A stretch of 64,000 nucleotides of DNA, from the NCBI GenBank assembly GCA_903884235.1, contig CAISEB010000023.1:1-64000 (forward strand), given 5' to 3'. A program made the translations under genes and the position numbers. How positions within the stretch are numbered: position 1 is the first letter of the stretch; every line of letters begins with the position of its first letter. Of the stretch, positions 19,370 to 27,959 are shown one piece after another. Source of the DNA: an uncultured Pseudomonadota bacterium (lineage in GTDB: Bacteria > Pseudomonadota > Gammaproteobacteria > Steroidobacterales > Steroidobacteraceae). The notes below the pieces were generated by a model. That model was given only the letters and a program-made list of their open reading frames with translations, searched no databases and was not told where the DNA came from.

Positions 19370-20905
19370 ATGCCCGCCGGCACCCCCATCCCGGGAGACG
19401 AGGGCGTGCTGATCGTCGGCGCCGGAATCGCGGGGCTGTGCGCCGCGCTTGCCGCCGCGCCGCGCCGGGTCACCATGCTGTGCCCGGACGAACCCGGCCG
19501 CAGTTCCTCGAGCTGGCTCGCCCAGGGCGGCATCGCGGCACCGATCGGGCCGACCGATTCGGTCGACATCCACGTCGGTGACACGCTGGATGTCGCCGGC
19601 CATGCGGCCGATCCGATCGCGGCCGAGCGCGTGATCGGCGGAGCGAGCGAGGCCATCGACTTCCTGGTCGCGGCCGGCGTGCCGTTCGACCGCGACGGAG
19701 CGGCGTGGAGCCTGCATCTCGAGGCAGGTCACCGCCGACCGCGAGTCGCGCACGCGCTCGGTGATCGCAGCGGTGCGGCAATCGTCGCCGCGCTGTGGGA
19801 ACAGGTGCGCGTCGCGCCGCACGTGGAGGTGCGCTGCGGGTGGCGCGCGGTCACGCTCGCGACGGACACGCGTGGCGCGGTCGTCGGCGTCCATGCGCTC
19901 GACGCGGGTGGCCGCACCGTGCTGGTACGGGCCGCCGAGACGGTGCTCGCCACCGGCGGCGCAGGTCGCCTGTTCCGGTACACGACGAACGGCCCGTGGG
20001 CCGCCGGTGATGGCATCGCGATGGCCCTCGCCGCAGGCGCGCGCACGGCGGCGCTCGAGTTCGTCCAGTTCCATCCCACCGCCTTGCGTGTCGACGCCGA
20101 TCCGCTGCCGCTGCTCACCGAGGCGCTGCGCGGCGCCGGGGCTCGGCTCGTGACCGCGCGCGGCGATTTCGTGATGGCGGGGCATCCGCTCGGTGACCTC
20201 GCGCCACGCGACGTCGTGGCGCGCGCCGTGTGGGACTGCGCGCAGTCCGGGGCCGACGTGCTGCTCGACGCCCGCAGCGTGTTCGCGTCGGCCGCCGGCG
20301 ACGCGTTTCCCGGTGCGCTGGCGCTCACCCAGGCGTACGGCATCGACCCTGTACACGAGTTGCTGCCGGTCACGGCCGCGGCGCACTACCACATGGGCGG
20401 CGTCGTCGTGGACGACGCCGGCCATGCGACAGTCGACGGGCTCTGGGCCTGCGGCGAGGTGGCCTACACCGGCCTGCACGGCGCCAATCGACTCGCGAGC
20501 AACTCGCTGCTCGAGGCGGTCGTCTGCGGGCGTGCCGCGGGTGCCGCGATCCTGCGCCGGGCTCCGCTAGTGCGCGGCCCCGCGCGCGAAGTCGAGATCG
20601 ACAGCGGTACCGACGTCGAGGCCGCGCCGGCCTGGCAGGCGCTGCGCCTGCGCCTCTGGAGGGCGATGGGGCCGGTGCGCGACGGCGCGACGCTTGCCAC
20701 CGCCATCGCGGAAACTCGTGCGACGCTCGTCTCCATTCCCGCCGGCCAGCGCGTGCTGCGCCAGCGACATGAACTCGCGCTTGCGATGCTGCAGGCGGCC
20801 GTGAACCGCGAGGAAAGCCGCGGTGCGCACTTCCGACGTGACTTCCCGACCCGCGACGAGAGCAGGGATGGCCCGCGCGCGGTCTTCCCTCGCGCGGTTG
20901 CCTGA
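19370..20905 (+). CDS. nadB: L-aspartate oxidase
   Basis: FAD enzyme oxidising L-aspartate to iminoaspartate, first step of bacterial NAD synthesis. 511 residues. It has the dinucleotide motif VGAGIAG, the flavin-site stretch SSSSWLAQGGIAA, the substrate region of the succinate dehydrogenase flavoprotein superfamily (EFVQFHPTAL, HYHMGGV) and the GANRLASNSLLEAVV signature. It lies directly after nadA. nadC is not next to it and is not in this window. Confidence 0.95.
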   Translation: MPAGTPIPGDEGVLIVGAGIAGLCAALAAAPRRVTMLCPDEPGRSSSSWLAQGGIAAPIGPTDSVDIHVGDTLDVAGHAADPIAAERVIGGASEAIDFLVAAGVPFDRDGAAWSLHLEAGHRRPRVAHALGDRSGAAIVAALWEQVRVAPHVEVRCGWRAVTLATDTRGAVVGVHALDAGGRTVLVRAAETVLATGGAGRLFRYTTNGPWAAGDGIAMALAAGARTAALEFVQFHPTALRVDADPLPLLTEALRGAGARLVTARGDFVMAGHPLGDLAPRDVVARAVWDCAQSGADVLLDARSVFASAAGDAFPGALALTQAYGIDPVHELLPVTAAAHYHMGGVVVDDAGHATVDGLWACGEVAYTGLHGANRLASNSLLEAVVCGRAAGAAILRRAPLVRGPAREVEIDSGTDVEAAPAWQALRLRLWRAMGPVRDGATLATAIAETRATLVSIPAGQRVLRQRHELALAMLQAAVNREESRGAHFRRDFPTRDESRDGPRAVFPRAVA

Positions 20906-20989
20906 GGCGCAGGCGGCGCGGGACTCAGGCGACGGTCGTTCGCGACCGGATCGCTGCCTGGGGACCGCGGAGGTCTTCCGCTACCGCTG

Positions 20990-21973
20990 CTAACCCCAGA
21001 GCGCCGGGTCCGGGACGCTCATCCTGCCGGCATCGAATCGGATCGGGGCCGCGCGATCGAATTTCTGCAGGAGCGGGCCGTCCAGGTCGATGAAGCTGCA
21101 CGCCTGCGCGATTAGGAAGGCCGGCGCCATCGCGAGCGACGTGCCGCACATGTTGCCGACCATCAGCCCGAAGCCATGGCGCGGCGCTTCCGCCTGCATC
21201 GCAAGCGCCTCGGTCAGCCCGCCGCACTTGTCGAGCTTGATGTTGATGTGCGCGTATCGGCCCGAAAGCATCGGGAACGAGGTCCGGTCCTTGCAGGATT
21301 CGTCGGCGGCGAGCGGGATCGGAGAGGAAAGACCGTCGAGCGATGCGTCCTCGCCACGCGGGACCGGCTGCTCGACGAGCTCGACGCCTGCGGCCAGGAG
21401 CCCGGGCAGCAGGCCCTCGAGCTGCCCGCGAGTCCACGCCTGGTTCGCATCGACGAGGATCCGCGCGCGCGGGTGCTCCTCGCGCACGATCCGCACGACG
21501 TCGAGGTGCCGATCCGCATCGAGCTTGAGCTTGAGGACCGGGTAAGCCGTCGATTCGCGGGCCTTGCGGCGCGTGTCGGCCTCGTCGCCGAGACCGATCG
21601 TCAGCACGGTAGTCACGGGCCCCGGAGCCGCGAGGCCGGCCGCCTGCCAGGCGCGCCTGCCCGTCTGCTTGGCTCGCAGGTCCCACAGCGCGCAGTCGAG
21701 CGCATTGCGGGCGCCGCCCGGTGGCAGCAACTTGATGAGCGTCGCGCCGTCGATGCGGTCGTCGATTCGATCCGCGACCGAGCGCACCTGCGCCGCCATA
21801 CTTTCAGGTGTCTCGCCGTCGTAGTCGACGCCGGCCGCCTCGCCGCGGCCGATGTGGCCGGCGCTGTCGGTCAGCGTCACGAGGATCACGGGGATGTGCG
21901 TGATGGCGTCGCGCGAGGTCGCGAACACCTCGAGCATCTCCCAGCGCTCGATCTCGACCGACGTGCGGATCAT
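20990..21973 (-). CDS. dgcA: Enolase-superfamily racemase, DgcA / dipeptide-epimerase type
   Basis: Muconate-lactonizing-subgroup enolase of 327 residues. It has the KxK acid/base pair (LKLKLD), metal ligands Asp (LVDANQ), Glu (LVEQP) and Asp (AADES), and the second catalytic Lys (INIKLDKCGG). This is the 1,1-proton transfer arrangement of Ala-Glu epimerases and of DgcA, which racemises N-acyl-D-glutamate. ATG 21973 overlaps the stop of the DUF1611 gene (ATGA). Pairing with that gene supports DgcA over a murein-peptide epimerase. Confidence 0.8.
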   Translation of the reverse strand: MIRTSVEIERWEMLEVFATSRDAITHIPVILVTLTDSAGHIGRGEAAGVDYDGETPESMAAQVRSVADRIDDRIDGATLIKLLPPGGARNALDCALWDLRAKQTGRRAWQAAGLAAPGPVTTVLTIGLGDEADTRRKARESTAYPVLKLKLDADRHLDVVRIVREEHPRARILVDANQAWTRGQLEGLLPGLLAAGVELVEQPVPRGEDASLDGLSSPIPLAADESCKDRTSFPMLSGRYAHINIKLDKCGGLTEALAMQAEAPRHGFGLMVGNMCGTSLAMAPAFLIAQACSFIDLDGPLLQKFDRAAPIRFDAGRMSVPDPALWG

Positions 21974-22977
21974 GACGCGAGCAGCCGCGCCGCGATCGGC
22001 GCGACGCCGCCACGCATCGGATCGCACACCGGGAGGCCGAGTTCGGCCTCCAGCCGCGCGCGATACGCGACCCACCCCGCATCGTCGAGCGACGAGGAGT
22101 TGATGCTGAGGCCGACGCAGTGGATCGCCCGATTGGTGAGGCGGCCGGCGCGCAGGTAGTAGTCGATGACCTCCGCGAGAGGCGGGATTGGGTAGTCCGG
22201 GAACTCGTCGATCGTCAGCCGTTCGGGGGCATGGCACAGCACGATCGCATCCGGCTGCGAGCCATGCAGCAGCCCGAGCGTCACGGCGGCGTAGGCCGGG
22301 TGGTAGAGCGAGCCCTGGCCTTCGATGACGTCCCAGTGGTCCGGCGCCGCGTCAGGCGAGAGATCCTCCGCCGCGCCGGCAATGAAGTCCGAGATTGTCG
22401 CGTCGATCGGGATGCCGCTGCCCGAGATCATGATGCCGGTCTGGCCGGTGGCGCGGAACGTCGCCTTGGCGCCCGCCTGGCCGAGCGCGCGGGTGATCGC
22501 GAGAGCGGTGTACTTCTTGCCCAGTGCGCAATCCGTCCCGACGGTCAGGACCCGTCGGCCGGTGCGCTTGCGACCGGTGGCGCAGCCGTGCGCGAGTCCG
22601 GGATGGCGGACGTTGACGAGGCGCGCGCCGCCCGCGGCTGCTGCCGCGACCAGGCGCGGGAACGACTCGAGCCGGGTGTGCAGGCCGCTGACGACGTCCA
22701 TGCCCGCGAGCAGGGCCGCCTCCAGGTCATCCTGCCAGTGGGCCGGCAGCGCGCCGCCGAGCGGCGCGACCCCGATGATGATCGAGCCGGCGCCGCGCTT
22801 CGCGGCGTCGGCCGGGGACATGCGCGGGAGGTCCAGGGAGACCGTGCCGTCCGGATGCGACCATTCGGCGAGCACGTCCTCGCGGCACCAGTCGCGAAGG
22901 CCGAAGGCCGTCTTGCAGTCCGGCTTCAGCTTGGCATCGCCGACATAGAGAAGGTAGGGCTTGCGGAGCACGAGCAT
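21970..22977 (-). CDS. dgcN: DgcN / DUF1611 N-acyltransferase
   Basis: DUF1611 family protein of 335 residues. An N-terminal Rossmann-like part is followed by a P-loop half with TDCALGKKYTA (about residue 148) and the RATGQTG stretch. Family members named DgcN are reported to acylate D-glutamate so that DgcA can invert it to the L form. ATG 22977 is preceded by AGAGGA. It is coupled to dgcA and divergent from the S9 peptidase. Assignment rests on family recognition and gene pairing; the substrate is inferred. Confidence 0.78.
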   Translation of the reverse strand: MLVLRKPYLLYVGDAKLKPDCKTAFGLRDWCREDVLAEWSHPDGTVSLDLPRMSPADAAKRGAGSIIIGVAPLGGALPAHWQDDLEAALLAGMDVVSGLHTRLESFPRLVAAAAAGGARLVNVRHPGLAHGCATGRKRTGRRVLTVGTDCALGKKYTALAITRALGQAGAKATFRATGQTGIMISGSGIPIDATISDFIAGAAEDLSPDAAPDHWDVIEGQGSLYHPAYAAVTLGLLHGSQPDAIVLCHAPERLTIDEFPDYPIPPLAEVIDYYLRAGRLTNRAIHCVGLSINSSSLDDAGWVAYRARLEAELGLPVCDPMRGGVAPIAARLLAS

Positions 22978-23114
22978 CGTCGGAATCCTCTGGCGCTGTT
23001 CCCGGCCGTGCCGGAGATGCGCGAATGGTACACGGACGGGTAGCCGCTGATGAGAGTCCGCTGTGCCCCGCCGCCCGAATCGCGGTAGATTTCACCGACG
23101 GACAGGGACGCCGT

Positions 23115-23122
23115 GGGGGGGG
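23115..23122 (+). repeat. G8 homopolymer just before the S9 peptidase start
   Basis: Eight consecutive G bases end three bases before the ATG at 23126, where the ribosome-binding site should be. The tract may itself pair with the anti-Shine-Dalgarno. Length changes by slippage would alter translation, but nothing in one genome shows that they occur. Confidence 0.5.
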
Positions 23123-23125
23123 TAA

Positions 23126-25114
23126 ATGAGAACGATATTCCGCGCGCGAATTCCGGCGCTGCTGCTAGGGCTGCTTGCATTGGCGGCCCACGCGACCCCG
23201 CCCTCGATCGAGGCATTCGCGGCGCGCCCGCCGGTCGAAGGTGCATCGATCTCTCCCGATGGACGCTACCTCGTCTTCATCCACACGGATGGCTCGCGTG
23301 CCGCGGCGATCGTCATCGACCGGCAGGCTTCGAAGGGGGAGCGCAAGGTCGTGATGGGCGAGCCGGATGGTTTTCGCTTCCGCTGGTGCCGCTTCGCCAC
23401 CGATACGCGAATGCTGTGCAGCTTCCTCTCGTTCGCTCGCTATCACGAATTCGCGTACCCACTGACGCGACTCGTCGCGGTCAACGCGGACGGGACCGAG
23501 ATGAAGGTCCTGGTCCAGAATTCCGATGCGGCGCAGGGCGAAGGGCAGGACCGCATCATCAACTGGGACCCGGGCATCAGGGATACGGTGCTGCTCGAGG
23601 CGGATGAAGGCGTGGACGCCACCGGCGAGCATTCGGGAGAAAACGCGTTGCGCCTGGGGCGCGTCGGCTCGTACAACACGCCAGCGGTCTTCGAGCTCAA
23701 CATTCGCACGGGCAAGATGAAGCTGCGCCAGCCGAGCCACCCACCGGTGCGGAGCTGGATCACGGACCCGGCCGGGAACGTTCGCATCGGCTACAGCATC
23801 ACCGGGACGCTCGAGGGGTACTTCGCCCGACGTGCAGGCGAAACCGAGCTGCGCCGCCTGTCGAAGTTCGAAGCGTTCAGCCGTGAACGGGTGTTCGAAC
23901 CGATCGCCATATCGGCCGGGGATCCAGACAAGGCGTACGCGCTTTCCAGCGCGGAGGGCCGCACGGCGCTGTGGCTGGTGGATCTGAGCGAAAAGGCCGA
24001 TCCCGAACTCGTCTACGCCCATCCCGTGGTGTCCGTGTCGGATCCAGTCCTCGCCCGCGACGGTCGCCTGCTCGGCGTGCACTATGAGACCGAGCGACCG
24101 AACGTCAGCTACGTCGACGACTGGACCCGAAGCGTGATGCGCGGCGTGGACAAGGCGATGCCGGGCACCTTCAACTCCGTACACAGCGCGTCGCGGGACA
24201 ACAAGGTCCTCGTGATTTCCTCCCGCAGTGACATCGCGCCGCCCACGTTCAGCGTGTTCGATGCGGGCACCGGCAGGTTGACGCAGGTCGCCGAGACCGC
24301 GGCGGACCTGCCTGCGAACGCGATGTCACGCATGACGCCCGTCTGGTACCCGGCGCGGGATGGCGTCGAGGTGCCCGGGTATCTGTCGCTGCCGCCTGGC
24401 GGGGAGAAGGCGAACCTGCCGCTGATCGTGCTGCCGCACGGCGGCCCCATGTCCAGGGACACCTGGGGGTGGTTCTTCCTGCGACAGTTCCTGACGAGTC
24501 GCGGCTACGCGGTCCTGCAGATGAACTTCCGCGGCTCCACCGGCTACGGCGATGACTGGTTCTTCGCCGCGCACCAGGACTGGGGTGGGCTCTCCTATGA
24601 CGATGTCGTCGATGGTGCCCGCTGGGCCGTCGCGAAGGGCGTCGCAGACCCGAAGCGCATCTGCGTGGTCGGCTGGAGCTTCGGCGGCTACATCGCGATG
24701 GTCGGGGCGCAGCGCAATCCGGACCTGTTCCGCTGCGCGGCCAGCATCGCCGGCTTGAGCGACCTGGCCATGCTGGAGGACGATATGGATCGACGCTACT
24801 TGTACGACAAGATCGCGAAGCGTCAGCTCGGCACCGATCGCGCGAAGCTGAAGCAGGACTCGCCGCGGCTCCATGTGGCCGACATCAAGGTGCCCGTGCT
24901 GCTGGTGCACGGGACGCTCGATGCGAACGTCCCGATAGAGCAGTCGGAGGCGATGGACAAGGCGCTCAGCCAGGCGCACAAGGTTCACCGGTTCGTCGTC
25001 GTGCCGGACGGGGATCACTCGCTGATGAGGACTTCGCAACGCGTGACGCTGCTCAAGGAGCTCGAGACCTTCCTCGACGCGAACCTGGGCACCGATTCGA
25101 CGCAGGCGCGCTGA
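23126..25114 (+). CDS. S9 family (prolyl oligopeptidase-like) serine peptidase
   Basis: Exported alpha/beta-hydrolase peptidase of 662 residues. Signal peptide (about 1-23, ending AHA), N-terminal beta-propeller (about 30-390), catalytic domain with Ser518 (GWSFGGY), Asp599 (GTLDANV) and His631 (DGDHSLM). The layout matches the S9C dipeptidyl/acylaminoacyl peptidase group. It would cut oligopeptides in the periplasm. An intrinsic terminator overlaps the stop codon, so the downstream iminopeptidase probably has its own promoter. Confidence 0.88.
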   Translation: MRTIFRARIPALLLGLLALAAHATPPSIEAFAARPPVEGASISPDGRYLVFIHTDGSRAAAIVIDRQASKGERKVVMGEPDGFRFRWCRFATDTRMLCSFLSFARYHEFAYPLTRLVAVNADGTEMKVLVQNSDAAQGEGQDRIINWDPGIRDTVLLEADEGVDATGEHSGENALRLGRVGSYNTPAVFELNIRTGKMKLRQPSHPPVRSWITDPAGNVRIGYSITGTLEGYFARRAGETELRRLSKFEAFSRERVFEPIAISAGDPDKAYALSSAEGRTALWLVDLSEKADPELVYAHPVVSVSDPVLARDGRLLGVHYETERPNVSYVDDWTRSVMRGVDKAMPGTFNSVHSASRDNKVLVISSRSDIAPPTFSVFDAGTGRLTQVAETAADLPANAMSRMTPVWYPARDGVEVPGYLSLPPGGEKANLPLIVLPHGGPMSRDTWGWFFLRQFLTSRGYAVLQMNFRGSTGYGDDWFFAAHQDWGGLSYDDVVDGARWAVAKGVADPKRICVVGWSFGGYIAMVGAQRNPDLFRCAASIAGLSDLAMLEDDMDRRYLYDKIAKRQLGTDRAKLKQDSPRLHVADIKVPVLLVHGTLDANVPIEQSEAMDKALSQAHKVHRFVVVPDGDHSLMRTSQRVTLLKELETFLDANLGTDSTQAR

Positions 25115-25125
25115 GCGCGCCTTTT
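25104..25125 (+). terminator. Intrinsic terminator with the stop codon as loop
   Basis: AGGCGCGC (25104-25111) pairs with GCGCGCCT (25115-25122). The three-base loop is exactly the TGA stop codon of the S9 peptidase. The stem runs into TTTT. An 8-bp GC stem plus T-tract fits a Rho-independent terminator. Confidence 0.7.
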
Positions 25126-25202
25126 CACCCCGGAGCGGGCGTGCCAAGATGGCCTCCCGCACGGCGCCACGGGCGTCGGACCAAAGCAAAACGAGGTATC
25201 CC

Positions 25203-26219
25203 ATGGCACGTTCGCGGTCCTCCGCGCGCCCCGCCAAGGCCGCCGGCGCCCGCGCCGGGCACGCCGAGCGTCGTGGTCTCTATCCCCCGATCGAGACCTA
25301 CGACCAGGGGTTCCTGCCGGTGTCCGATCTGCACACGCTCTACTTCGAGCAGAGCGGCAATCCGAAGGGCAAGCCGGTCGTCTTCCTGCACGGCGGTCCG
25401 GGCGGGGGCACCGATCCCAAGATGCGGCGCTTCTTCGACCCGAAGCGCTACCGGATCATCCTCTTCGACCAGCGCGGATGCGGCCGCAGTGCGCCGCACG
25501 CCTGCATCGTCGACAACACGACCTGGCATCTGGTCAACGACATCGAGGCCTTGCGAAAGCACCTCGGCATCGATCGATGGCAGGTGTTCGGCGGGTCCTG
25601 GGGTTCGACGCTGGCGCTCGCCTACGCGGAAAGGCATCCGCGTCGCGTGACGGAGCTCGTTCTGCGTGGGATCTTCATGCTCCGGCGCTGGGAACTGTCG
25701 TGGTTCTACCAGGATCCCGGTGGGGCCGCGGCGCTGTTCCCGGACCTGTGGGAGCAGTACGTCGCGCCCATTCCGAAGGCAGAGCGCGGCGATATGATCA
25801 CCGCCTACTACAAGCGACTTACCAGCCGGAACCAGAAGACGCTCCTGAAGGCGGCGCGCGCTTGGTCGATGTGGGAGGGTGCCACGAGCTACCTCGCCAC
25901 GAATTCCAGCTACGTCGCGCAGTTCGACGATGCGAAGTTCGCGGCCGCATTCGCGCGGATCGAGTGCCACTACTTCATCAATCGGGGCTTCATGCGCAGC
26001 GACGCCCAGCTGCTCGAGGACGTGCGTCGCATTCGCAAGATCCCGGCCGTGATCGTCCAGGGGCGCTACGACGTCGTCTGCCCGATCCGCAGCGCGTGGG
26101 ATCTGCACAGGGCCTGGCCCGAGGCGGACTTGCGCATCGTTGCGGACGCGGGCCACTCGTCTCTCGAGCCGGGGACGGTGCACGAGCTCGTCAGCGCGAC
26201 CGACCGCTTCTCCCGTTGA
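25203..26219 (+). CDS. pip: Prolyl iminopeptidase
   Basis: Alpha/beta-hydrolase peptidase (S33) that removes N-terminal proline, 338 residues. The oxyanion motif is HGGPGGG. The nucleophile is Ser132 in GGSWGSTL. The catalytic Asp is in QGRYDVVCP and the His in DAGHSSLEPG. It has no signal peptide but a basic N-terminus (ARSRSSARPAKAAG). ATG 25203 follows GAGG at proper spacing. It sits between an exported oligopeptidase and an aminotransferase, fitting peptide use as a nutrient. Confidence 0.92.
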   Translation: MARSRSSARPAKAAGARAGHAERRGLYPPIETYDQGFLPVSDLHTLYFEQSGNPKGKPVVFLHGGPGGGTDPKMRRFFDPKRYRIILFDQRGCGRSAPHACIVDNTTWHLVNDIEALRKHLGIDRWQVFGGSWGSTLALAYAERHPRRVTELVLRGIFMLRRWELSWFYQDPGGAAALFPDLWEQYVAPIPKAERGDMITAYYKRLTSRNQKTLLKAARAWSMWEGATSYLATNSSYVAQFDDAKFAAAFARIECHYFINRGFMRSDAQLLEDVRRIRKIPAVIVQGRYDVVCPIRSAWDLHRAWPEADLRIVADAGHSSLEPGTVHELVSATDRFSR

Positions 26220-26244
26220 TGCACCACGCCCGGATGAAGCCCCG

Positions 26245-27372
26245 ATGAAGATACAGCCGTTTGCCGTCGAACAGTGGATGAATGCGTACGAGACGCGCTG
26301 CCGCTACAACCTCGCCGAGACCTGCGTCGAGTCGCTCACGCTCGAACAACTGCTCGGGCTTGCCGGCAAGAGGGACTCCATCCTCGGTGAGCTGCTGCCG
26401 CTCAAGCTCACGTACGGGGCGATCGAGGGATCGGAGCGGCTGCGCGCTGCAGTCGCCGCGCTGTACGCCGCAACCGCACCGAGCGACGTCATGATCGCGC
26501 ACGGCGCGATCGGCGCGAACTCGCTCGTCTACCAGGCGCTGGTCGAGCGTGGCGATCACGTGGTGGCGATTGTCCCGAACTACCAGCAGCACTACTCGAT
26601 CGCCGAGAGCATTGGCGCCGAGGTTTCGAAGCTCCGCCTGCGCGAGGAGGACGAATTCATGCCGGACCTCGACGCGCTGCGCAGGCTCGTGCGCCCTGGT
26701 ACGAAGCTCATCAGCCTGTCAAACCCGAACAACCCCACGGGGGCGCTGCTCGGCCGTGACGAGCTCACCGAGATCGCGCAGGTCGCCGAGTCGGTCGGCG
26801 CGTGGGTCGTCTGCGACGAGGTCTATCGCGGCACCACGCAGGTTGGCGACGGACTGACCCCGTCGATCGTCGACATTACCGCGCGCGGCATCGCGATCGG
26901 CAGCATGTCGAAGGCATTCTCCCTTGCCGGCCTGCGACTCGGCTGGATCGTCGCACCGCATGAGGTGCTGGCCGCGGCCGAGGTTCACCGCGACTACAAC
27001 ACCATCAGCGTCGGCATGCTCGACGACCATGTCGCGGCGATCGCCCTTGAGCACAGCGAGGCCATCCTGGCGCGCAGCCGGGCGGTCGTCCGCACGAACC
27101 TCGCGGTGGTCGACCGGTGGGTCGCCGGCGAACCGGCCATCCAGTACGTGCGGCCGAGGGCGGGCACGATCGCGCTCCTTCGCTACGAGCACCCGATGCC
27201 GTCGCGCGAGTTCTGCATCGGCCTCCTGGAGCGGCATGGCGTGCTGTTCACGCCCGGCAGTGCACTGGACATGGAAGGCTATGTCCGCATCGGCTACGCC
27301 AACAACATCGCTGCGATCGAGGCGGGGCTGCCGCTAGTGTCGGAATTCCTGCATTCCCTGCCCGCCGCCTGA
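26245..27372 (+). CDS. PLP-dependent class I/II aminotransferase
   Basis: Fold-type I PLP enzyme of 375 residues. The PLP lysine is Lys223 (GSMSKAFSLAGLRLGW). NPNNPTG and CDEVYRG are the other cofactor-contact motifs. It begins about 25 bases after pip on the same strand and is probably co-transcribed. The substrate is not clear: it resembles general aspartate/aromatic-type aminotransferases but also capreomycidine-synthase-like members. Context (peptidases, D-glutamate genes) suggests amino acid catabolism. Confidence 0.82.
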   Translation: MKIQPFAVEQWMNAYETRCRYNLAETCVESLTLEQLLGLAGKRDSILGELLPLKLTYGAIEGSERLRAAVAALYAATAPSDVMIAHGAIGANSLVYQALVERGDHVVAIVPNYQQHYSIAESIGAEVSKLRLREEDEFMPDLDALRRLVRPGTKLISLSNPNNPTGALLGRDELTEIAQVAESVGAWVVCDEVYRGTTQVGDGLTPSIVDITARGIAIGSMSKAFSLAGLRLGWIVAPHEVLAAAEVHRDYNTISVGMLDDHVAAIALEHSEAILARSRAVVRTNLAVVDRWVAGEPAIQYVRPRAGTIALLRYEHPMPSREFCIGLLERHGVLFTPGSALDMEGYVRIGYANNIAAIEAGLPLVSEFLHSLPAA

Positions 27373-27494
27373 TCCTCCGTCCGCGTCTTGCGACAACGGG
27401 GCATGTGGCATTTGCGGGCGCCGAACGGATACAGTCGAACTTTCCTTCCGCAAAGGGATCAGAGTTCCCGGTGGCGGCATGACGTGGGAATTTT

Positions 27495-27959
27495 ATGCTC
27501 AATGAATTCAGGGGATTGACGGCAGCGCTGGCTGGAGTGGCGGGCCTCGCGCTCGCGCCGGCGGCGCATGCCGGGCTTGGCGAAGGGGTGGCGAGTGTCG
27601 CGCGCGACCATGCCACCCTGCATGCCCGGGCGACGAACGTCGTACCGATGCAGGCTTACGACCTGCACGAAATGACGAGTCAAGACGGCAGCCGCGTGCG
27701 TGAATACGTGACGCGCGCGGGAACGGTGTTTGCCGTGACCTTCAATACTCGCACGATGCCCGACCTCAAGGCGTTGCTTGGTGACCGTTACGCTGAGTAC
27801 GTGGCGGTGACGAATGCGCGCCGGACGAACCACAAGGTCTTCGCGATCAGTACGCCTAGCCTCGTGCTGCAGATCGTCAAGTTGCCGCGAGGCTTCAGCG
27901 GCTCCGCACATGTTCCGACGCTGCTACCAGAGGGCTTCTCCTCGCGGGATCTGCGCTGA
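27495..27959 (+). CDS. DUF2844 exported protein
   Basis: Protein of 154 residues with a signal peptide (about 1-26, ending AHA) and a domain beginning GLGEGVASV, matching DUF2844 proteins often found next to DUF3443 genes in Burkholderia relatives. It keeps the pattern of a YDLHE strand, REYV, and a DLKALLGDRY stretch. No cysteines in the mature part. The DUF3443 gene starts within its stop (TGATG), so they are translationally coupled. Function unknown. Confidence 0.75.
   Translation: MLNEFRGLTAALAGVAGLALAPAAHAGLGEGVASVARDHATLHARATNVVPMQAYDLHEMTSQDGSRVREYVTRAGTVFAVTFNTRTMPDLKALLGDRYAEYVAVTNARRTNHKVFAISTPSLVLQIVKLPRGFSGSAHVPTLLPEGFSSRDLR

Noticed and set aside
20990-21973. Murein-peptide L-Ala-D/L-Glu epimerase (ycjG)
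   Set aside because: Catalytic residues fit, but coupling to a DUF1611 gene favours the DgcA role; kept only as an alternative.
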